58,680 nucleotides of DNA, taken from contig JAFRTG010000017.1 of NCBI GenBank assembly GCA_017427265.1, positions 1 to 58,680 of the forward strand, written 5' to 3'. The position numbers and the translations under genes were made by a program. Positions 44,812 to 53,982 of this stretch are shown here, piece after piece. Positions within the stretch are counted from its first letter, which is position 1, and the number at the start of each line of letters is the position of its first letter. The DNA is from Oscillospiraceae bacterium. GTDB taxonomy: Bacteria; Bacillota; Clostridia; Oscillospirales; Ruminococcaceae. Under the pieces are notes generated by a model. The model made no database searches, was not told the origin of the DNA, and saw nothing but the letters and a program-made list of their open reading frames with translations.

Positions 44812-47280
44812 TCAGTTCGGCAGCTTTTCAAGCGGGAACTGATCGTATTGAATCAGCTTTGCAATGTACTTGAGGATTGCGGTCAAGTCGTTGTCGTCGA
44901 GTTCGCCTTTGATGACGTTTGCATTTGCTTTGCCCTGGTCTGTAATCTTCGCCGAAGAATCGCTGCCGAGGAACTTAGCAAGCAGAACAGCATCGGAAAC
45001 ATCCACACGCGCACCGGGGGTGTCGCCTTGGGAGCAGTTGACGTTGCCCCAGTCGGTATTTTGGGGCTTCGGGTCAGGCGTGGTAACAGTTGTGATTGTT
45101 GTGGTCTTGGTGGTGTCAGTCGTGGTACCCGGATCTGTGGTCGTGGTGACAGGCTTTGCTGTGGTGGTGCCGTCCTGAATGATCGGCTTTTCGTCGAGAT
45201 CGGCGCCCGGAACAGCCTTTGTGCCGTCCGGCTCCTCGCCCCAGACCAGATTGCCGTTGACATACATGGTGAGGTGCTCGTTCAGGGACTCGTCAGACTT
45301 CAGATCGGTCTTGCCGACGCCGTCATAGGACCAGTCGTTGGACGGATCCCATGCGCCCTTTGTGGACTGACCGTCGATTGCATCCGGAACGGAAACGCGG
45401 AACTGCACCTCGTCTCTGTGCTCGGACTGACCGGTCGGCTGAATGACTCTGCCGTCCTCGAACTTGATGCTTGCGTAGTAGATATTGTCCTTGTACTGGA
45501 TCGGGCCGGTGACGGTGGCGTGACCTGCCGCGCCGGCCTCGTACTGCTGTGCCTTGCCTTCGACGGTCACATTGTCAATGGAAAGACCCTTTTCAAGAGC
45601 TTCGGAGATATCGAAGTAGTAACGCACCTCGATGTCCTTTGCGACTCTTGCCGGCCAAGCGGTGTGATTCATTGCCCACATTTTGAGCTCGGTGTAGCTG
45701 TCACCGGAGCCGTTCAGCGTCACAGCGACTTCCCATTCCGGCCACTTCGGCGTTTCAGCCTGCGGGAAATCTGCGAGCGGCTTGCCGCCGTATTCGTCGA
45801 TCATTGCGCAGAGGCAGGCGGTATAGCCCGCATTATAGTCGATTGCGACCTCGGTGTACTGGAAGTCGGAAACCTTGTAGCTGCTGTAGTTGCCGGTGCT
45901 GTCCGGGCCGCCGATCAGTGCACCGTAAAGGGTATGTGCATATTCGGTCTGCCAGCCTTCGCTGCCGCCGCTCTTCTGGCCGAGCTCGTTCCAGTGGTCA
46001 TCGTGGATACCGGAAGCGCCTCTGTGGTGGATGGCCTTCGGCTGATTTTCGCCCATGCCGAGGACATAGCTCATCTTCAGCTTGTTGTCGCCGAAGCAGT
46101 AGTTCATCTGGCTGTCAGCCCATTTGTTGTACTTGCTGACCTTTGCGCTGTCATCCTTGAAAATTGTGTCGCAGGAGAGCTTTGCGATCCATGCGGTGTT
46201 GCAGGCATGACGCAGGCAGCCCCAGTTGGTCAGATAGGAGAGACCGTCGCCGGTGATGGCCGGGAACTTCTTGATGCCGTCAGAGGTATCGCCCATCCAG
46301 TATCTGATATGCTTTTCAATGTGGTCGATCCACTCCTGGTCGCCGGTAATCTGCGCATAGAGCAGTGCAGCAGCCTGTGTGGTATCGTCCCAGCAGAGAC
46401 CCCATGTGTACTTCTTCTCTTTGGACTGATCCTCCAGCGGGAAGTTCGGGATATAGTCCTTCTCGACCTTGTCGAGGTAGGATTTGTCGCCGGTTGCCTT
46501 ATAGAGCCAGCAGGCAGCATACATGCAGTCCTCGATCCAGGAGCTGGTCGGGTACATGTCGCCCATGCCGCCGCGGTCCTTGGTGTCCCGGATCTTGTCC
46601 GCACCCGCGAACAGATCCTTTGCGTGCTCAAGGTATTCAGCCGCCTTGTCGGGCTGGGTGTCCTTGAACATCAGATAGCCCTGTGCAAGCGCCGCAGCGG
46701 AAAGACCCGCAACGGATGCATTCTTGATGACGTCGCTCGGACGCTGCCAGTCGCCGTTGTTCAGGTGATGCTTGCGGAGATAGACCTCCGGGCTGCACCA
46801 GATGTTATGGTCGGTCGAGCCGCCCTTGAAGTCGCCGATCGTGCCGACCATGGAACCGCCGCCCTTGTCGCAGCCGAGGACATAATCAAGACCCCACTGG
46901 ATATTCTTGGCGTACAGATCTGCAAGGCCTGCCTTTTCGACGGCGTCCTTGTATTCCAGATAGCCCCATGCCATGATGGAAGCGGAATACGCATTGGTCA
47001 GCGTGAACTTGAAGTGGTCGCCGGCATCGAACCAGCCGCCGGGAACGACATCGGTTTCCTTGCCGCTTTCGTCGCACATGGAATCGGCTCTCCACTGGAC
47101 ATTGTTCCACTCCGGCAGCTTACCCGACTGCTGGACTTCATAGAAGAACATGGATTTTTGCAGCGCTTCCGCATAATTATATGTGCCGGCAGCGTTTGCG
47201 GTTCCTGCCGGTGTGAACGGCATTGCAGTTGCAGCCAGCGCCGCAGCGGAAATCAGCGCAGCGAGCTTTTTGGATTTCAT
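44812..47280 (-). CDS. Cellulosomal GH9 endoglucanase with CBM3c and dockerin
   Basis: An 822-residue secreted enzyme. Signal peptide MKSKKLAALISAAALAATAM...ANA (1-30). GH9 catalytic domain (about 32-490): WFDAGDHFKF (nucleophile-activating Asp pair, DAGD at 85-88), HHRGASG, and TEVAIDYNAGY with the catalytic acid Glu near 476. A CBM3c-type module follows (about 500-690), the arrangement of processive endoglucanases in which CBM3c feeds the chain to the catalytic cleft. Then a Thr/Pro linker (TTTTDPGTTTDTTKT) and a dockerin with an unusual first loop, NVNCSQGDTPGARVDVSD, and a second, NANVIKGELDDND, that lacks the usual Asp ladder. GGGGGAA ribosome site. Confidence 0.95.
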   Translation of the reverse strand: MKSKKLAALISAAALAATAMPFTPAGTANAAGTYNYAEALQKSMFFYEVQQSGKLPEWNNVQWRADSMCDESGKETDVVPGGWFDAGDHFKFTLTNAYSASIMAWGYLEYKDAVEKAGLADLYAKNIQWGLDYVLGCDKGGGSMVGTIGDFKGGSTDHNIWCSPEVYLRKHHLNNGDWQRPSDVIKNASVAGLSAAALAQGYLMFKDTQPDKAAEYLEHAKDLFAGADKIRDTKDRGGMGDMYPTSSWIEDCMYAACWLYKATGDKSYLDKVEKDYIPNFPLEDQSKEKKYTWGLCWDDTTQAAALLYAQITGDQEWIDHIEKHIRYWMGDTSDGIKKFPAITGDGLSYLTNWGCLRHACNTAWIAKLSCDTIFKDDSAKVSKYNKWADSQMNYCFGDNKLKMSYVLGMGENQPKAIHHRGASGIHDDHWNELGQKSGGSEGWQTEYAHTLYGALIGGPDSTGNYSSYKVSDFQYTEVAIDYNAGYTACLCAMIDEYGGKPLADFPQAETPKWPEWEVAVTLNGSGDSYTELKMWAMNHTAWPARVAKDIEVRYYFDISEALEKGLSIDNVTVEGKAQQYEAGAAGHATVTGPIQYKDNIYYASIKFEDGRVIQPTGQSEHRDEVQFRVSVPDAIDGQSTKGAWDPSNDWSYDGVGKTDLKSDESLNEHLTMYVNGNLVWGEEPDGTKAVPGADLDEKPIIQDGTTTAKPVTTTTDPGTTTDTTKTTTITTVTTPDPKPQNTDWGNVNCSQGDTPGARVDVSDAVLLAKFLGSDSSAKITDQGKANANVIKGELDDNDLTAILKYIAKLIQYDQFPLEKLPN

Positions 47281-47344
47281 ATGAAATTCCCCCTCTCAAA
47301 AATTGCGGTAATTATGCGCCCTCTACGCAGAATCTACCTTCCAT

Positions 47345-47373
47345 ATCATAGCACGATTCCGCCCTGATGTCAA
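47345..47373 (-). promoter_or_regulatory. Promoter of the GH9 gene
   Basis: On the minus strand TTGACA, 17-bp spacer, TATGAT, about 65 nt upstream of the start. Confidence 0.82.
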
Positions 47374-47449
47374 GTCTTTCTGTGAATTTTTACCGAATTG
47401 TCCAAACATACGGATTGACCAATCCTTGCGAAATATTACGCAGAGGATA

Positions 47450-47478
47450 TTGACACGGATGCACTGTACGTTTATAAT
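47450..47478 (+). promoter_or_regulatory. Consensus promoter of the ECF sigma operon
   Basis: TTGACA, 17-bp spacer, TATAAT. A leader of about 195 nt follows; it has no clear gene. The promoter looks like a sigma-A site rather than an ECF self-promoter. Confidence 0.85.
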
Positions 47479-47679
47479 GGAAACAGATCCATACACCGGA
47501 AGGTGCGCCCGGAAAAATTTTTTTGAAAAAATTTCGGAAACGGTGCAACATTCCGGCGGGTTCAAACGTATACAGTACAGAAATGCAAAGAGCATTTTCG
47601 ATATCAGCTGATAAAATATGCCGCGGCGAACAAACGGGCAATAGGGGCTGCCCGTTCGGAAGAGGAGGTGATGAACGCT

Positions 47680-48186
47680 GTGGATACACAGGAAATGGAA
47701 CGCATCTACGATCAGCATCACGAATCTGTTTACCGGCTTGCATTTGCCTACTGCCGGAACTGTGCGGACGCAGAGGACATCACCTCCGAAGTTTTTCTCA
47801 AGTGCTTTGCACGCAAACAGCCGTTTGAAAACGACACGCACGAAACGGCGTGGCTGATGCGTGTGACGGTCAATCAGTGCAAGGATCTGCTCCGCTCGTT
47901 CCGTTACCGGTTTACGGTGCCGCTGGACGAGGCGATTCCCGCATTTGATTCTTCGGAGGAAAGTGAAGTCTGGCATGCTGTGATGAATTTGCCGGCAAAA
48001 TACCGTTCAGTGATTCATCTGTTTTACTATGAGGGCTATTCAACATCAGAAATTGCCGGAATGATCGGAAAATCGGAAACGGCCGTCCGGACGCAGCTTC
48101 ACAGGGCACGGAAGCTGCTTCGGCAGGCACTTGGTGAGGAGTTTGAGAATGAAGCAGATGAGACATTACTGCAGTGCCGCGGATAA
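47680..48186 (+). CDS. ECF-type RNA polymerase sigma factor
   Basis: A 168-residue sigma-70-family factor. A GTG start at 47680 is preferred because GAGGAGGTG (47663-47670) sits 9 nt upstream; the ATG at 47671 is only 2 nt from it. Region 2 (about 4-70): YDQHHESVYRLAFAYCRNCA, DAEDITSEVFLKCF, HETAWLMRVTVNQCKD. Region 4 (about 105-158): LPAKYRSVIHLFYYEGYSTS, EIAGMIGKSETAVRTQLHRA. Its 3' end overlaps the next gene by 38 nt, which encodes the likely anti-sigma partner. Confidence 0.93.
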   Translation: MDTQEMERIYDQHHESVYRLAFAYCRNCADAEDITSEVFLKCFARKQPFENDTHETAWLMRVTVNQCKDLLRSFRYRFTVPLDEAIPAFDSSEESEVWHAVMNLPAKYRSVIHLFYYEGYSTSEIAGMIGKSETAVRTQLHRARKLLRQALGEEFENEADETLLQCRG

Positions 48187-49855
48187 GCTGAGGCATGACC
48201 CGGCCTGCAAAGAGGAGATTATGGCTATGGCAAGACAGGAGAAAATACATATCAGCAAGCGCGGAATTATTACGGGTACCGCGGCGGCAGCCGTACTGCT
48301 TGCTGTAAACATCGGCGTGGGTTCCTTCCTGTATTCACAGCATAAGGCGCTGGATACTGCCTCCAATGAACCTGCGGAGGTTTCCGAATATGAAGTGAAG
48401 GAAGCGCCGGTTCAGACAACTGCTGCGGCGGAGCAGACGGTCACGGAAACGACTGCGACGACCGCAAAGGAAAAGACGGAACGCACAACCACTGCAAAGA
48501 ATCAGAAAGAAGCAAAAACAACAACCGTCGTGAAACAGGATAAACAGACCGCCGTGACCACTGCTGCAAAGAACAGCAATCAGACTGCGGCGACAACAGC
48601 TGCACCCAAGTCAACGGCCGCTGCACCGAAGGCAACAACAGCTGCGCCGAAGGTGACGACTGCTGCACCGAAAACCACAACCGCAAAGCGTACCACGACA
48701 ACCGCGAAGCACACAACGACAACTGCAAAGCAGACAACAGCAGCACCGACGACAACAACCGCAGTTCAGAAGCCGCCTGTCACGGACAGACTGACTTACA
48801 ATCTGGTGCCGGCAGACAAGACCGGCTGGACTTCGGCCTATGAAAACGACCTTGCAAACAATGTATACCGTGCACAGCCGGGTGAGCAGCTGCGGGTTGA
48901 CCTGAAGGTGAAAAACGATCCGGGAACGTACTTCCTTATGATGTCCTTTGATTTCGGCGGTGTTCAGCAGCTTCGCGCTGAGTACGGCAGTGCTTATGCA
49001 GGGCAGCACGGTCCTTCCCTGCTTGGCAACGATGATCTCTCTCTGCCGCAGACCATTGACCTGATGGGTAAAATGAGCGACATGCATGCAGCGGATGACA
49101 GCGTTATCGTGAGCTATTATGTCAAGGTACCGCAGAATGCCGGCCGCTATACGCTGACATTGGAAGGCGTTAACGGCGAGGTCAGGAGTCTCGGCTCGGA
49201 CGGCGGAGAGAAGGGATACCGGAACTTCACGTTCTACGGTCTGGACATTCTGGTCGGCGATACACCGATGCCGGGAACGGCGGATCCGATCATCTCTGAG
49301 CCTTATTATGCAGCAGAGGATACGCCTAACAATCAAACGAATGAAGGGGATCCGTACCAAACGAATGAAGGAGATCCGTACAGCGGCCTTCTGAATGTTC
49401 CGGCTTATGACAGTCCGGCAGAGGCAGGAAATACTATGGCTGTCTGCGTAGAAAGCATCACGGCACACGCCGGTGACAAGCATGTTCCTGTTCGTGTGTA
49501 TGTAAAGAACAATGCCGGTGTCGTATCGCTCGGACTGCGTCTCATTCACAGTTCCGGCATATCTGTGGAAGCGAACGGAAGAAAACCTGATTTCACATTG
49601 GATTCTGCATATGCGGATTGCCTGGCTTTAAGCAGCCTGAATGATGAGGAAAACATCTGGGGTTTCAGTGTGATCGGAGATGAAGGCGTCAATTCCGACG
49701 GAACAATACTGACGTTCTATGTTGATATTCCGGACAATGCTTCAGCAGGCGATGTTTTCAAGATCAGCACGCATTTGGAGGATCTTATCACAGGAAGATT
49801 GATGAATCTCGGTGATATCTGCACTGTGAACGGCTTCGTTCGCGTTGTAGAATAA
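48149..49855 (+). CDS. Membrane anti-sigma-like protein with extracellular cohesin domains
   Basis: A 568-residue single-pass protein. The start MKQMRHYCSAADKLR fits GTGAGGAG upstream. Residues 1-38 are a short cytosolic segment (HYCSAADKLRHDPACKEEI) likely to hold the sigma factor; 39-63 a membrane helix (GIITGTAAAAVLLAVNIGVG); about 90-210 a long Thr/Ala/Lys linker. About 215-370 is a cohesin-like domain: LTYNLVPADK, YRAQPGEQLRVDLKVKNDPG, FTFYGLDILVGD match the ScaB-like cohesins (VIYNIVPSK, YTAQPGETLTVDWKIKNDPG, VFYGLKITVGE). About 425-568 is a second, more diverged cohesin-like domain (VESITAHAGDKHVPVRVYVK). No dockerin. In C. thermocellum, RsgI anti-sigma factors carry outside CBMs as polysaccharide sensors; here cohesins take that place. 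Confidence 0.85.
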   Translation: MKQMRHYCSAADKLRHDPACKEEIMAMARQEKIHISKRGIITGTAAAAVLLAVNIGVGSFLYSQHKALDTASNEPAEVSEYEVKEAPVQTTAAAEQTVTETTATTAKEKTERTTTAKNQKEAKTTTVVKQDKQTAVTTAAKNSNQTAATTAAPKSTAAAPKATTAAPKVTTAAPKTTTAKRTTTTAKHTTTTAKQTTAAPTTTTAVQKPPVTDRLTYNLVPADKTGWTSAYENDLANNVYRAQPGEQLRVDLKVKNDPGTYFLMMSFDFGGVQQLRAEYGSAYAGQHGPSLLGNDDLSLPQTIDLMGKMSDMHAADDSVIVSYYVKVPQNAGRYTLTLEGVNGEVRSLGSDGGEKGYRNFTFYGLDILVGDTPMPGTADPIISEPYYAAEDTPNNQTNEGDPYQTNEGDPYSGLLNVPAYDSPAEAGNTMAVCVESITAHAGDKHVPVRVYVKNNAGVVSLGLRLIHSSGISVEANGRKPDFTLDSAYADCLALSSLNDEENIWGFSVIGDEGVNSDGTILTFYVDIPDNASAGDVFKISTHLEDLITGRLMNLGDICTVNGFVRVVE

Positions 49856-49897
49856 ACACCGTTCTCAGAAGAGCGAAATCTGCACAGCTGTATCATA

Positions 49898-49938
49898 CAG
49901 ACGGACCGGCCGCGGTGGGGCGCCGGTCCGTCTGTTTT
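49898..49938. terminator. Terminator between convergent operons
   Basis: A 13-bp stem CAGACGGACCGGC / GCCGGTCCGTCTG (49898-49910 with 49922-49934), followed by T4. Confidence 0.88.
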
Positions 49939-49950
49939 GCGCTGCGGTCA

Positions 49951-50928
49951 TCACTGCGGCTTCTGCTTTTTATGCCGCATTGCCCGGTACAGATACACCG
50001 CGGCAGGCAGCAGAAAGCCCGTCAGCAGAACGGCAGCTCCGCGCATCCGCAGAAAACCGGGGCTCAGCGAAAACAGTGCAAATACGGCCAGATACGGCAG
50101 AATGATTCTGAGACGCCGCGTGCCGCGCTGCATGGGAGCTGCACTTTGCAGACAGAATGTGATGACGAGCGCGGTGCACGCATAGCAGAGCATCAGCCAG
50201 AAGCCGTCCGTGCGCACGGCATCCGTGAGCGGCTCGCGGGAGAGCATCCGGAAGAACGGACTGCCGGCGGGCGGGAGCATCTCCCCGCTTTGCACGGCAC
50301 CGAACAGAACCGTCAGCGGGAGCACGGCCGTCTTGCAAACAGCCCATGCGCCGGCGCTGCAGAGCGTATCACGCCGCTGCCGGCGTTCCCGGAGCAGCAG
50401 AATCAGCGGAAGCTCGCCGGAAAGCTGCCATTCCATCAGAAAGCCCGCTGCAGCGCTGCCCGGCATCCCGAAACCGGGCGGCTGCGCAAACCGAAGCCAA
50501 CGGAGCGGCAGCAGCAGAAATCCGGCACATGCAAGACAGAGCAGCAGAACCCCTGCGCGCGCCGTTGCGCTGTCGGAGCGGCTGACTGTATAAAGCAGCA
50601 CGGCCGTCAGAAGCAGCGGCAGCAGAACGCCGCGCGGCAGATGTTCCTGCCGGTGCAGGCCGCAGAGCGAAACGGTCAGAACAGCCGCATGAAGCACGGC
50701 GTATATGCGGAGCAGCTTTTGCAGCAGCGGCGGATCGTTATGCCCGTCCGTGCAGAGCAGCAGCGGGAGCAGCATAGCCGCCTGCAGGAGCGATGCGGTC
50801 AGCATACCCTTTGCAAGCGCTGCCGTATAGGGCACAGCGCTGCAGAAAAATGTGCTCAGCCGCAGCAGAATCAGCACGGCAGCGCCCTGCAGTGCGTTCC
50901 GGCTGCTGCAGCGGGATGCGGGCGTCAC
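49951..50928 (-). CDS. GerAB-like polytopic membrane protein
   Basis: A 325-residue very hydrophobic protein with about 9-10 helices, rich in Leu/Ala/Arg. The sequence is weak, but its position immediately after a GerAA-type gene with a 4-nt ATGA overlap, its length and its topology fit the GerAB subunit (amino-acid-transporter-like) of GerA germinant receptors. No lipoprotein GerAC gene is seen next to it, so the receptor would be incomplete here. No signature residues can be confirmed by eye. Confidence 0.6.
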   Translation of the reverse strand: MTPASRCSSRNALQGAAVLILLRLSTFFCSAVPYTAALAKGMLTASLLQAAMLLPLLLCTDGHNDPPLLQKLLRIYAVLHAAVLTVSLCGLHRQEHLPRGVLLPLLLTAVLLYTVSRSDSATARAGVLLLCLACAGFLLLPLRWLRFAQPPGFGMPGSAAAGFLMEWQLSGELPLILLLRERRQRRDTLCSAGAWAVCKTAVLPLTVLFGAVQSGEMLPPAGSPFFRMLSREPLTDAVRTDGFWLMLCYACTALVITFCLQSAAPMQRGTRRLRIILPYLAVFALFSLSPGFLRMRGAAVLLTGFLLPAAVYLYRAMRHKKQKPQ

Positions 50929-52409
50929 GGGCGGCCTCCCTTCTGCTGCCGGATATCGGAAATGCGGAAGTTCCCCTGCGAAAGCCGCCGGAAGCCGATG
51001 CGGCCGAGGACATCGTGCAGCTTGTGCGGCAGGAGCGGCGCTGCCGGTGCGGAAACCGGACAGCCGAATACTTCCAGTCCGCAGATGTGATACAGCAGGA
51101 CGGTACAGGCCAGCGCAATGCCGGGGATGCCTGCGAGCACCGCTGCGAGAATCAGCGCGGGACGCAGGACGGTCAGCGCCGCGTGGTGCTCCGGAATGAC
51201 AAAGCCTGCCGTCGCAGAGAGCGCCGCCGCGGTCAGGACAGGCGTGCTGATGAGCCCTGCCTCGACGGCCGCATCGCCGAGCAGCAGTCCGCCGATCATG
51301 CCGACAGCCCCGCCGACGGCCTTCGGGAGCCGCAGACCGGCCTCGCGCACCGTCTCAAACATGAACAGGATGCCGAGCATCTCCGCAGCAAGCGAGAACG
51401 GCGCATTCTGCTCTGCCTCACGCAGAATCCGCAGCAGCGTCCTGTGCAGATATTCCGGGTGATAGAGCGCGGCAGCAAGATAAGCCGCCGGGAGCAGCAG
51501 CGCGAGCAGTGCGGCGGCATATTTCAGCCAGCGGAGCAGCGTCGCGTAGGCCGGGGGATAGTTGTAGTCATCGAGCGTCTGAAAGGTCTCGCAGAACAGC
51601 TGCGGAATAACCAGCGCAAACGGTGTGCCGTCGATCAGGATTCCGGCTCTGCCCTCCAGCAGCTTGGCACAGAAAACGTCCGGGCGCTCTGTTGTGCCGA
51701 TGCTGTGCACGAGCTGGCAGTCGCTCTCCTCAAGGAACGGCCGGATATATCCGCTTGACAGAACCGTTTCGAGCGGGAGCGTCTGCAGCTTCTGCCGGAT
51801 CTGCCGCAGCATATCCTCCGGCGTGCGGCCGCTGAGCGAGCAGAGGCAGAGCTCCGTGCGGGAGACCGTTCCGGCAGTCAGCAGCTCAAAGCGGAGCAGC
51901 GGCGACCGGAGCCTGCGGCGGATCAGGGACATGTTTGTGCGGAGCGGCTCTGTGAAGCCCTCCTTTGCGCCGTAGATATTCAGCTCGCCGGACGGCTCCT
52001 GAATCCCGCGGGATGCATAGCCCTGCAAACCGAAGCAGAGCGCTTCCGCGGCATCCCCGCAGAGCAGCAGGGCGAACCCGGAATGCATCCGCAGAAGCAG
52101 CGCGTTTGTGTCAGATTCGGCGGAGCTGTCCGCGGCAAGCAGACGGTTTTCCAGCAGGTATTGCATCAGCGCCGTTCCGTCCGGGAACCGCGCTTTGAGC
52201 GCATTCAGCGGCTTGCCGAGCTGTTCGGCGATCTGTCCGGCGCTGCACATGCCCTCGCAGGAGAGCAGGGCGCAGGGGACTCCGCCGGCAGAAAACCGGC
52301 TGATGACCGTATCGGCGGAGTTTCCGGCGGCGTTTCGGAGCAGCTCCAGATTTTTTTCAAGAGATGCAAGGAGCTTCAGAGCAATTCTCCTTTCTGTGTC
52401 TGACTGCAT
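50925..52409 (-). CDS. GerAA-family spore germination protein
   Basis: A 494-residue protein. Soluble N-terminal domain (about 1-290) with the family-typical IQEPSGELNIYGAKEGFTEP and LRTNMSLIRRRLRSPLLRFE, and GRAGILIDGTPFALVIPQLF before the first helix. Four or five membrane helices follow, with ILFMFETVREAGLRLPKAVG and AVGMIGGLLLGDAAVEAGLI, all GerA family hallmarks. The ATG at 52409 has no clear ribosome site; AAAGGAG lies inside the frame before a CTG (52376), so the true start is uncertain. GerAA proteins form germinant-gated channels in the spore inner membrane. Confidence 0.88.
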   Translation of the reverse strand: MQSDTERRIALKLLASLEKNLELLRNAAGNSADTVISRFSAGGVPCALLSCEGMCSAGQIAEQLGKPLNALKARFPDGTALMQYLLENRLLAADSSAESDTNALLLRMHSGFALLLCGDAAEALCFGLQGYASRGIQEPSGELNIYGAKEGFTEPLRTNMSLIRRRLRSPLLRFELLTAGTVSRTELCLCSLSGRTPEDMLRQIRQKLQTLPLETVLSSGYIRPFLEESDCQLVHSIGTTERPDVFCAKLLEGRAGILIDGTPFALVIPQLFCETFQTLDDYNYPPAYATLLRWLKYAAALLALLLPAAYLAAALYHPEYLHRTLLRILREAEQNAPFSLAAEMLGILFMFETVREAGLRLPKAVGGAVGMIGGLLLGDAAVEAGLISTPVLTAAALSATAGFVIPEHHAALTVLRPALILAAVLAGIPGIALACTVLLYHICGLEVFGCPVSAPAAPLLPHKLHDVLGRIGFRRLSQGNFRISDIRQQKGGRP

Positions 52410-52558
52410 GATTTCTGCTGCCAGTATGGCCGGTTTCCGGCGGAATATGCAAACGGAAGGCAGGCTCTGCGCGGATGCTGTTTCCGCAGGACTTCCGTCT
52501 GCATGAACTGTGCAAAAACCGGGACAGCCGTATTCAAATAAATTTAATAGTTCTCAAC

Positions 52559-52587
52559 TTGCTTTTTGCGCAGCAATATGGTATAAT
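52559..52587 (+). promoter_or_regulatory. Promoter of the CapA-type lipoprotein gene
   Basis: TTGCTT, 17-bp spacer, TATAAT with TGG before the -10. Confidence 0.72.
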
Positions 52588-52667
52588 AAGTCGGTAAGTC
52601 GATTTTTGACGGAAGAAACAGGTGCTGCCTGTGCGGTGCCTGCAGACTATGAAAGGATTACCGGATT

Positions 52668-53942
52668 ATGAAATTCAACAAATTTGCGGCGGCCGGCCTG
52701 CTCATGGCAGCCGCACTGCTCGGATTCAGCGGATGCGGCAAAAAATCCGATTCGGATCTGTTTGTCCCTGTCGATGCTGTATCGACGGACGGCACCATGC
52801 CGGTCACGCTCCCGACGGAAACAACAGTCATCACAACCACGACGGAGCCGCCTCCTCCGCCTGACATCACGGTCAATATGCTTGCCGTCGGCGACAACCT
52901 TGTGCAGACCTATGTGTACATGGCGGCACAGGCGCAGTCTATGGACGGCGTGTCGTATAATTTTGCACCGCTTTACGAGAATGTCAAGCCGATGGTGCAG
53001 GCAGCGGATGTTGCAATCATCAATCAGGAGACGCTGATCTGCGGCGACGGCTATGAGATCACCGGCTCCGGACTGAACTTCAATTCGCCGCCGGCGCTCG
53101 GTGAGGCGATGGTTGAGCTCGGATTCGATGTCTTTACAATGGCGAATAACCATGTGCTGGACAAGGGCATCGACGGTCTTGCATCCTGCATGGATTACTG
53201 GGACGGCATGATGGCCAAATACCCGATCCTGACGCTCGGTGCATACCGCAATGAGGAGGATCAGAACCGCATCCGTGTGCAGGAAGTCAACGGCATGAAG
53301 ATCGCATATCTTTCCTATGCCGAGCACCTGAACGGCTATGAGATCCCGGCGGATTCCCCGATCCGGGTCGGCATGACCGATAATCTTGCACTGATGGAGC
53401 GGCAGATCAAGGAGGCCAAGCAGATTGCGGACGCCGTTGTCGTTGCCGCACACTGGGGCGCGGAGGATACGAATATTGTCCGTGAGGATGTGCCGGTTCT
53501 TGCACAGCAGCTGATCGAATGGGGCGCAGACGTCATTCTGGGCACGCATTCGCATACTGCCGAGACCATGCAGTATATCCAGCGCTCGGACGGCACAATG
53601 GGATTTGTATTCTATTCGCTGGGCAACTTCATCTCCGCACAGACCGACAACTTCAACGTGGTCGGCGAGATGGGCAGCTTTGACCTCGTCAAGGACGGCG
53701 TGACCGGTACGGTCTCCGTGCTGAATGTCGGCGTCATGCCGGTCATCACGCATTACGGCGCAGGGTTCAGCGGCCTGAAACTGTATCCCTACAGCATGTA
53801 TACGCCGGAGCTTGCTGCCGAGCACGCACTGCCCTATACACATGCTTATCCGGAGACGGCAAAGGACTTCGGATGGGACGTTGTCAATACAATCATTAAC
53901 AATAATATTCCGGCTGAATTTCAGCGTCTGACATGGCCGTAA
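52668..53942 (+). CDS. CapA/PgsA-type lipoprotein
   Basis: A 424-residue protein; lipoprotein signal MKFNKFAAAGLLMAAALLGF then SGC (lipid Cys23), and a Thr/Pro spacer (about 45-65). The CapA domain, a metallophosphatase-like fold, shows MLAVGDNL, INQETLICGDG, FTMANNHVLDKG, VVVAAHWGAED, ILGTHSHTAE, and VFYSLGNFIS. These are the usual metal-ligand positions: D of GDN, E of QE, N/H of NNH, HW, HSH. CapA proteins are linked to poly-gamma-glutamate capsule synthesis or anchoring; no capB/capC neighbours are visible, so the substrate is open. Monocistronic. Confidence 0.92.
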   Translation: MKFNKFAAAGLLMAAALLGFSGCGKKSDSDLFVPVDAVSTDGTMPVTLPTETTVITTTTEPPPPPDITVNMLAVGDNLVQTYVYMAAQAQSMDGVSYNFAPLYENVKPMVQAADVAIINQETLICGDGYEITGSGLNFNSPPALGEAMVELGFDVFTMANNHVLDKGIDGLASCMDYWDGMMAKYPILTLGAYRNEEDQNRIRVQEVNGMKIAYLSYAEHLNGYEIPADSPIRVGMTDNLALMERQIKEAKQIADAVVVAAHWGAEDTNIVREDVPVLAQQLIEWGADVILGTHSHTAETMQYIQRSDGTMGFVFYSLGNFISAQTDNFNVVGEMGSFDLVKDGVTGTVSVLNVGVMPVITHYGAGFSGLKLYPYSMYTPELAAEHALPYTHAYPETAKDFGWDVVNTIINNNIPAEFQRLTWP

Positions 53943-53982
53943 ATTTAAGGTTCATTTCAGATTAAAAAGTATGAAGAATTGG

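Noticed and set aside
44770-47367. An 865-codon plus-strand frame
   Set aside because: It is the shadow of the GH9 gene caused by codon bias; it runs through that gene's own promoter and terminator.
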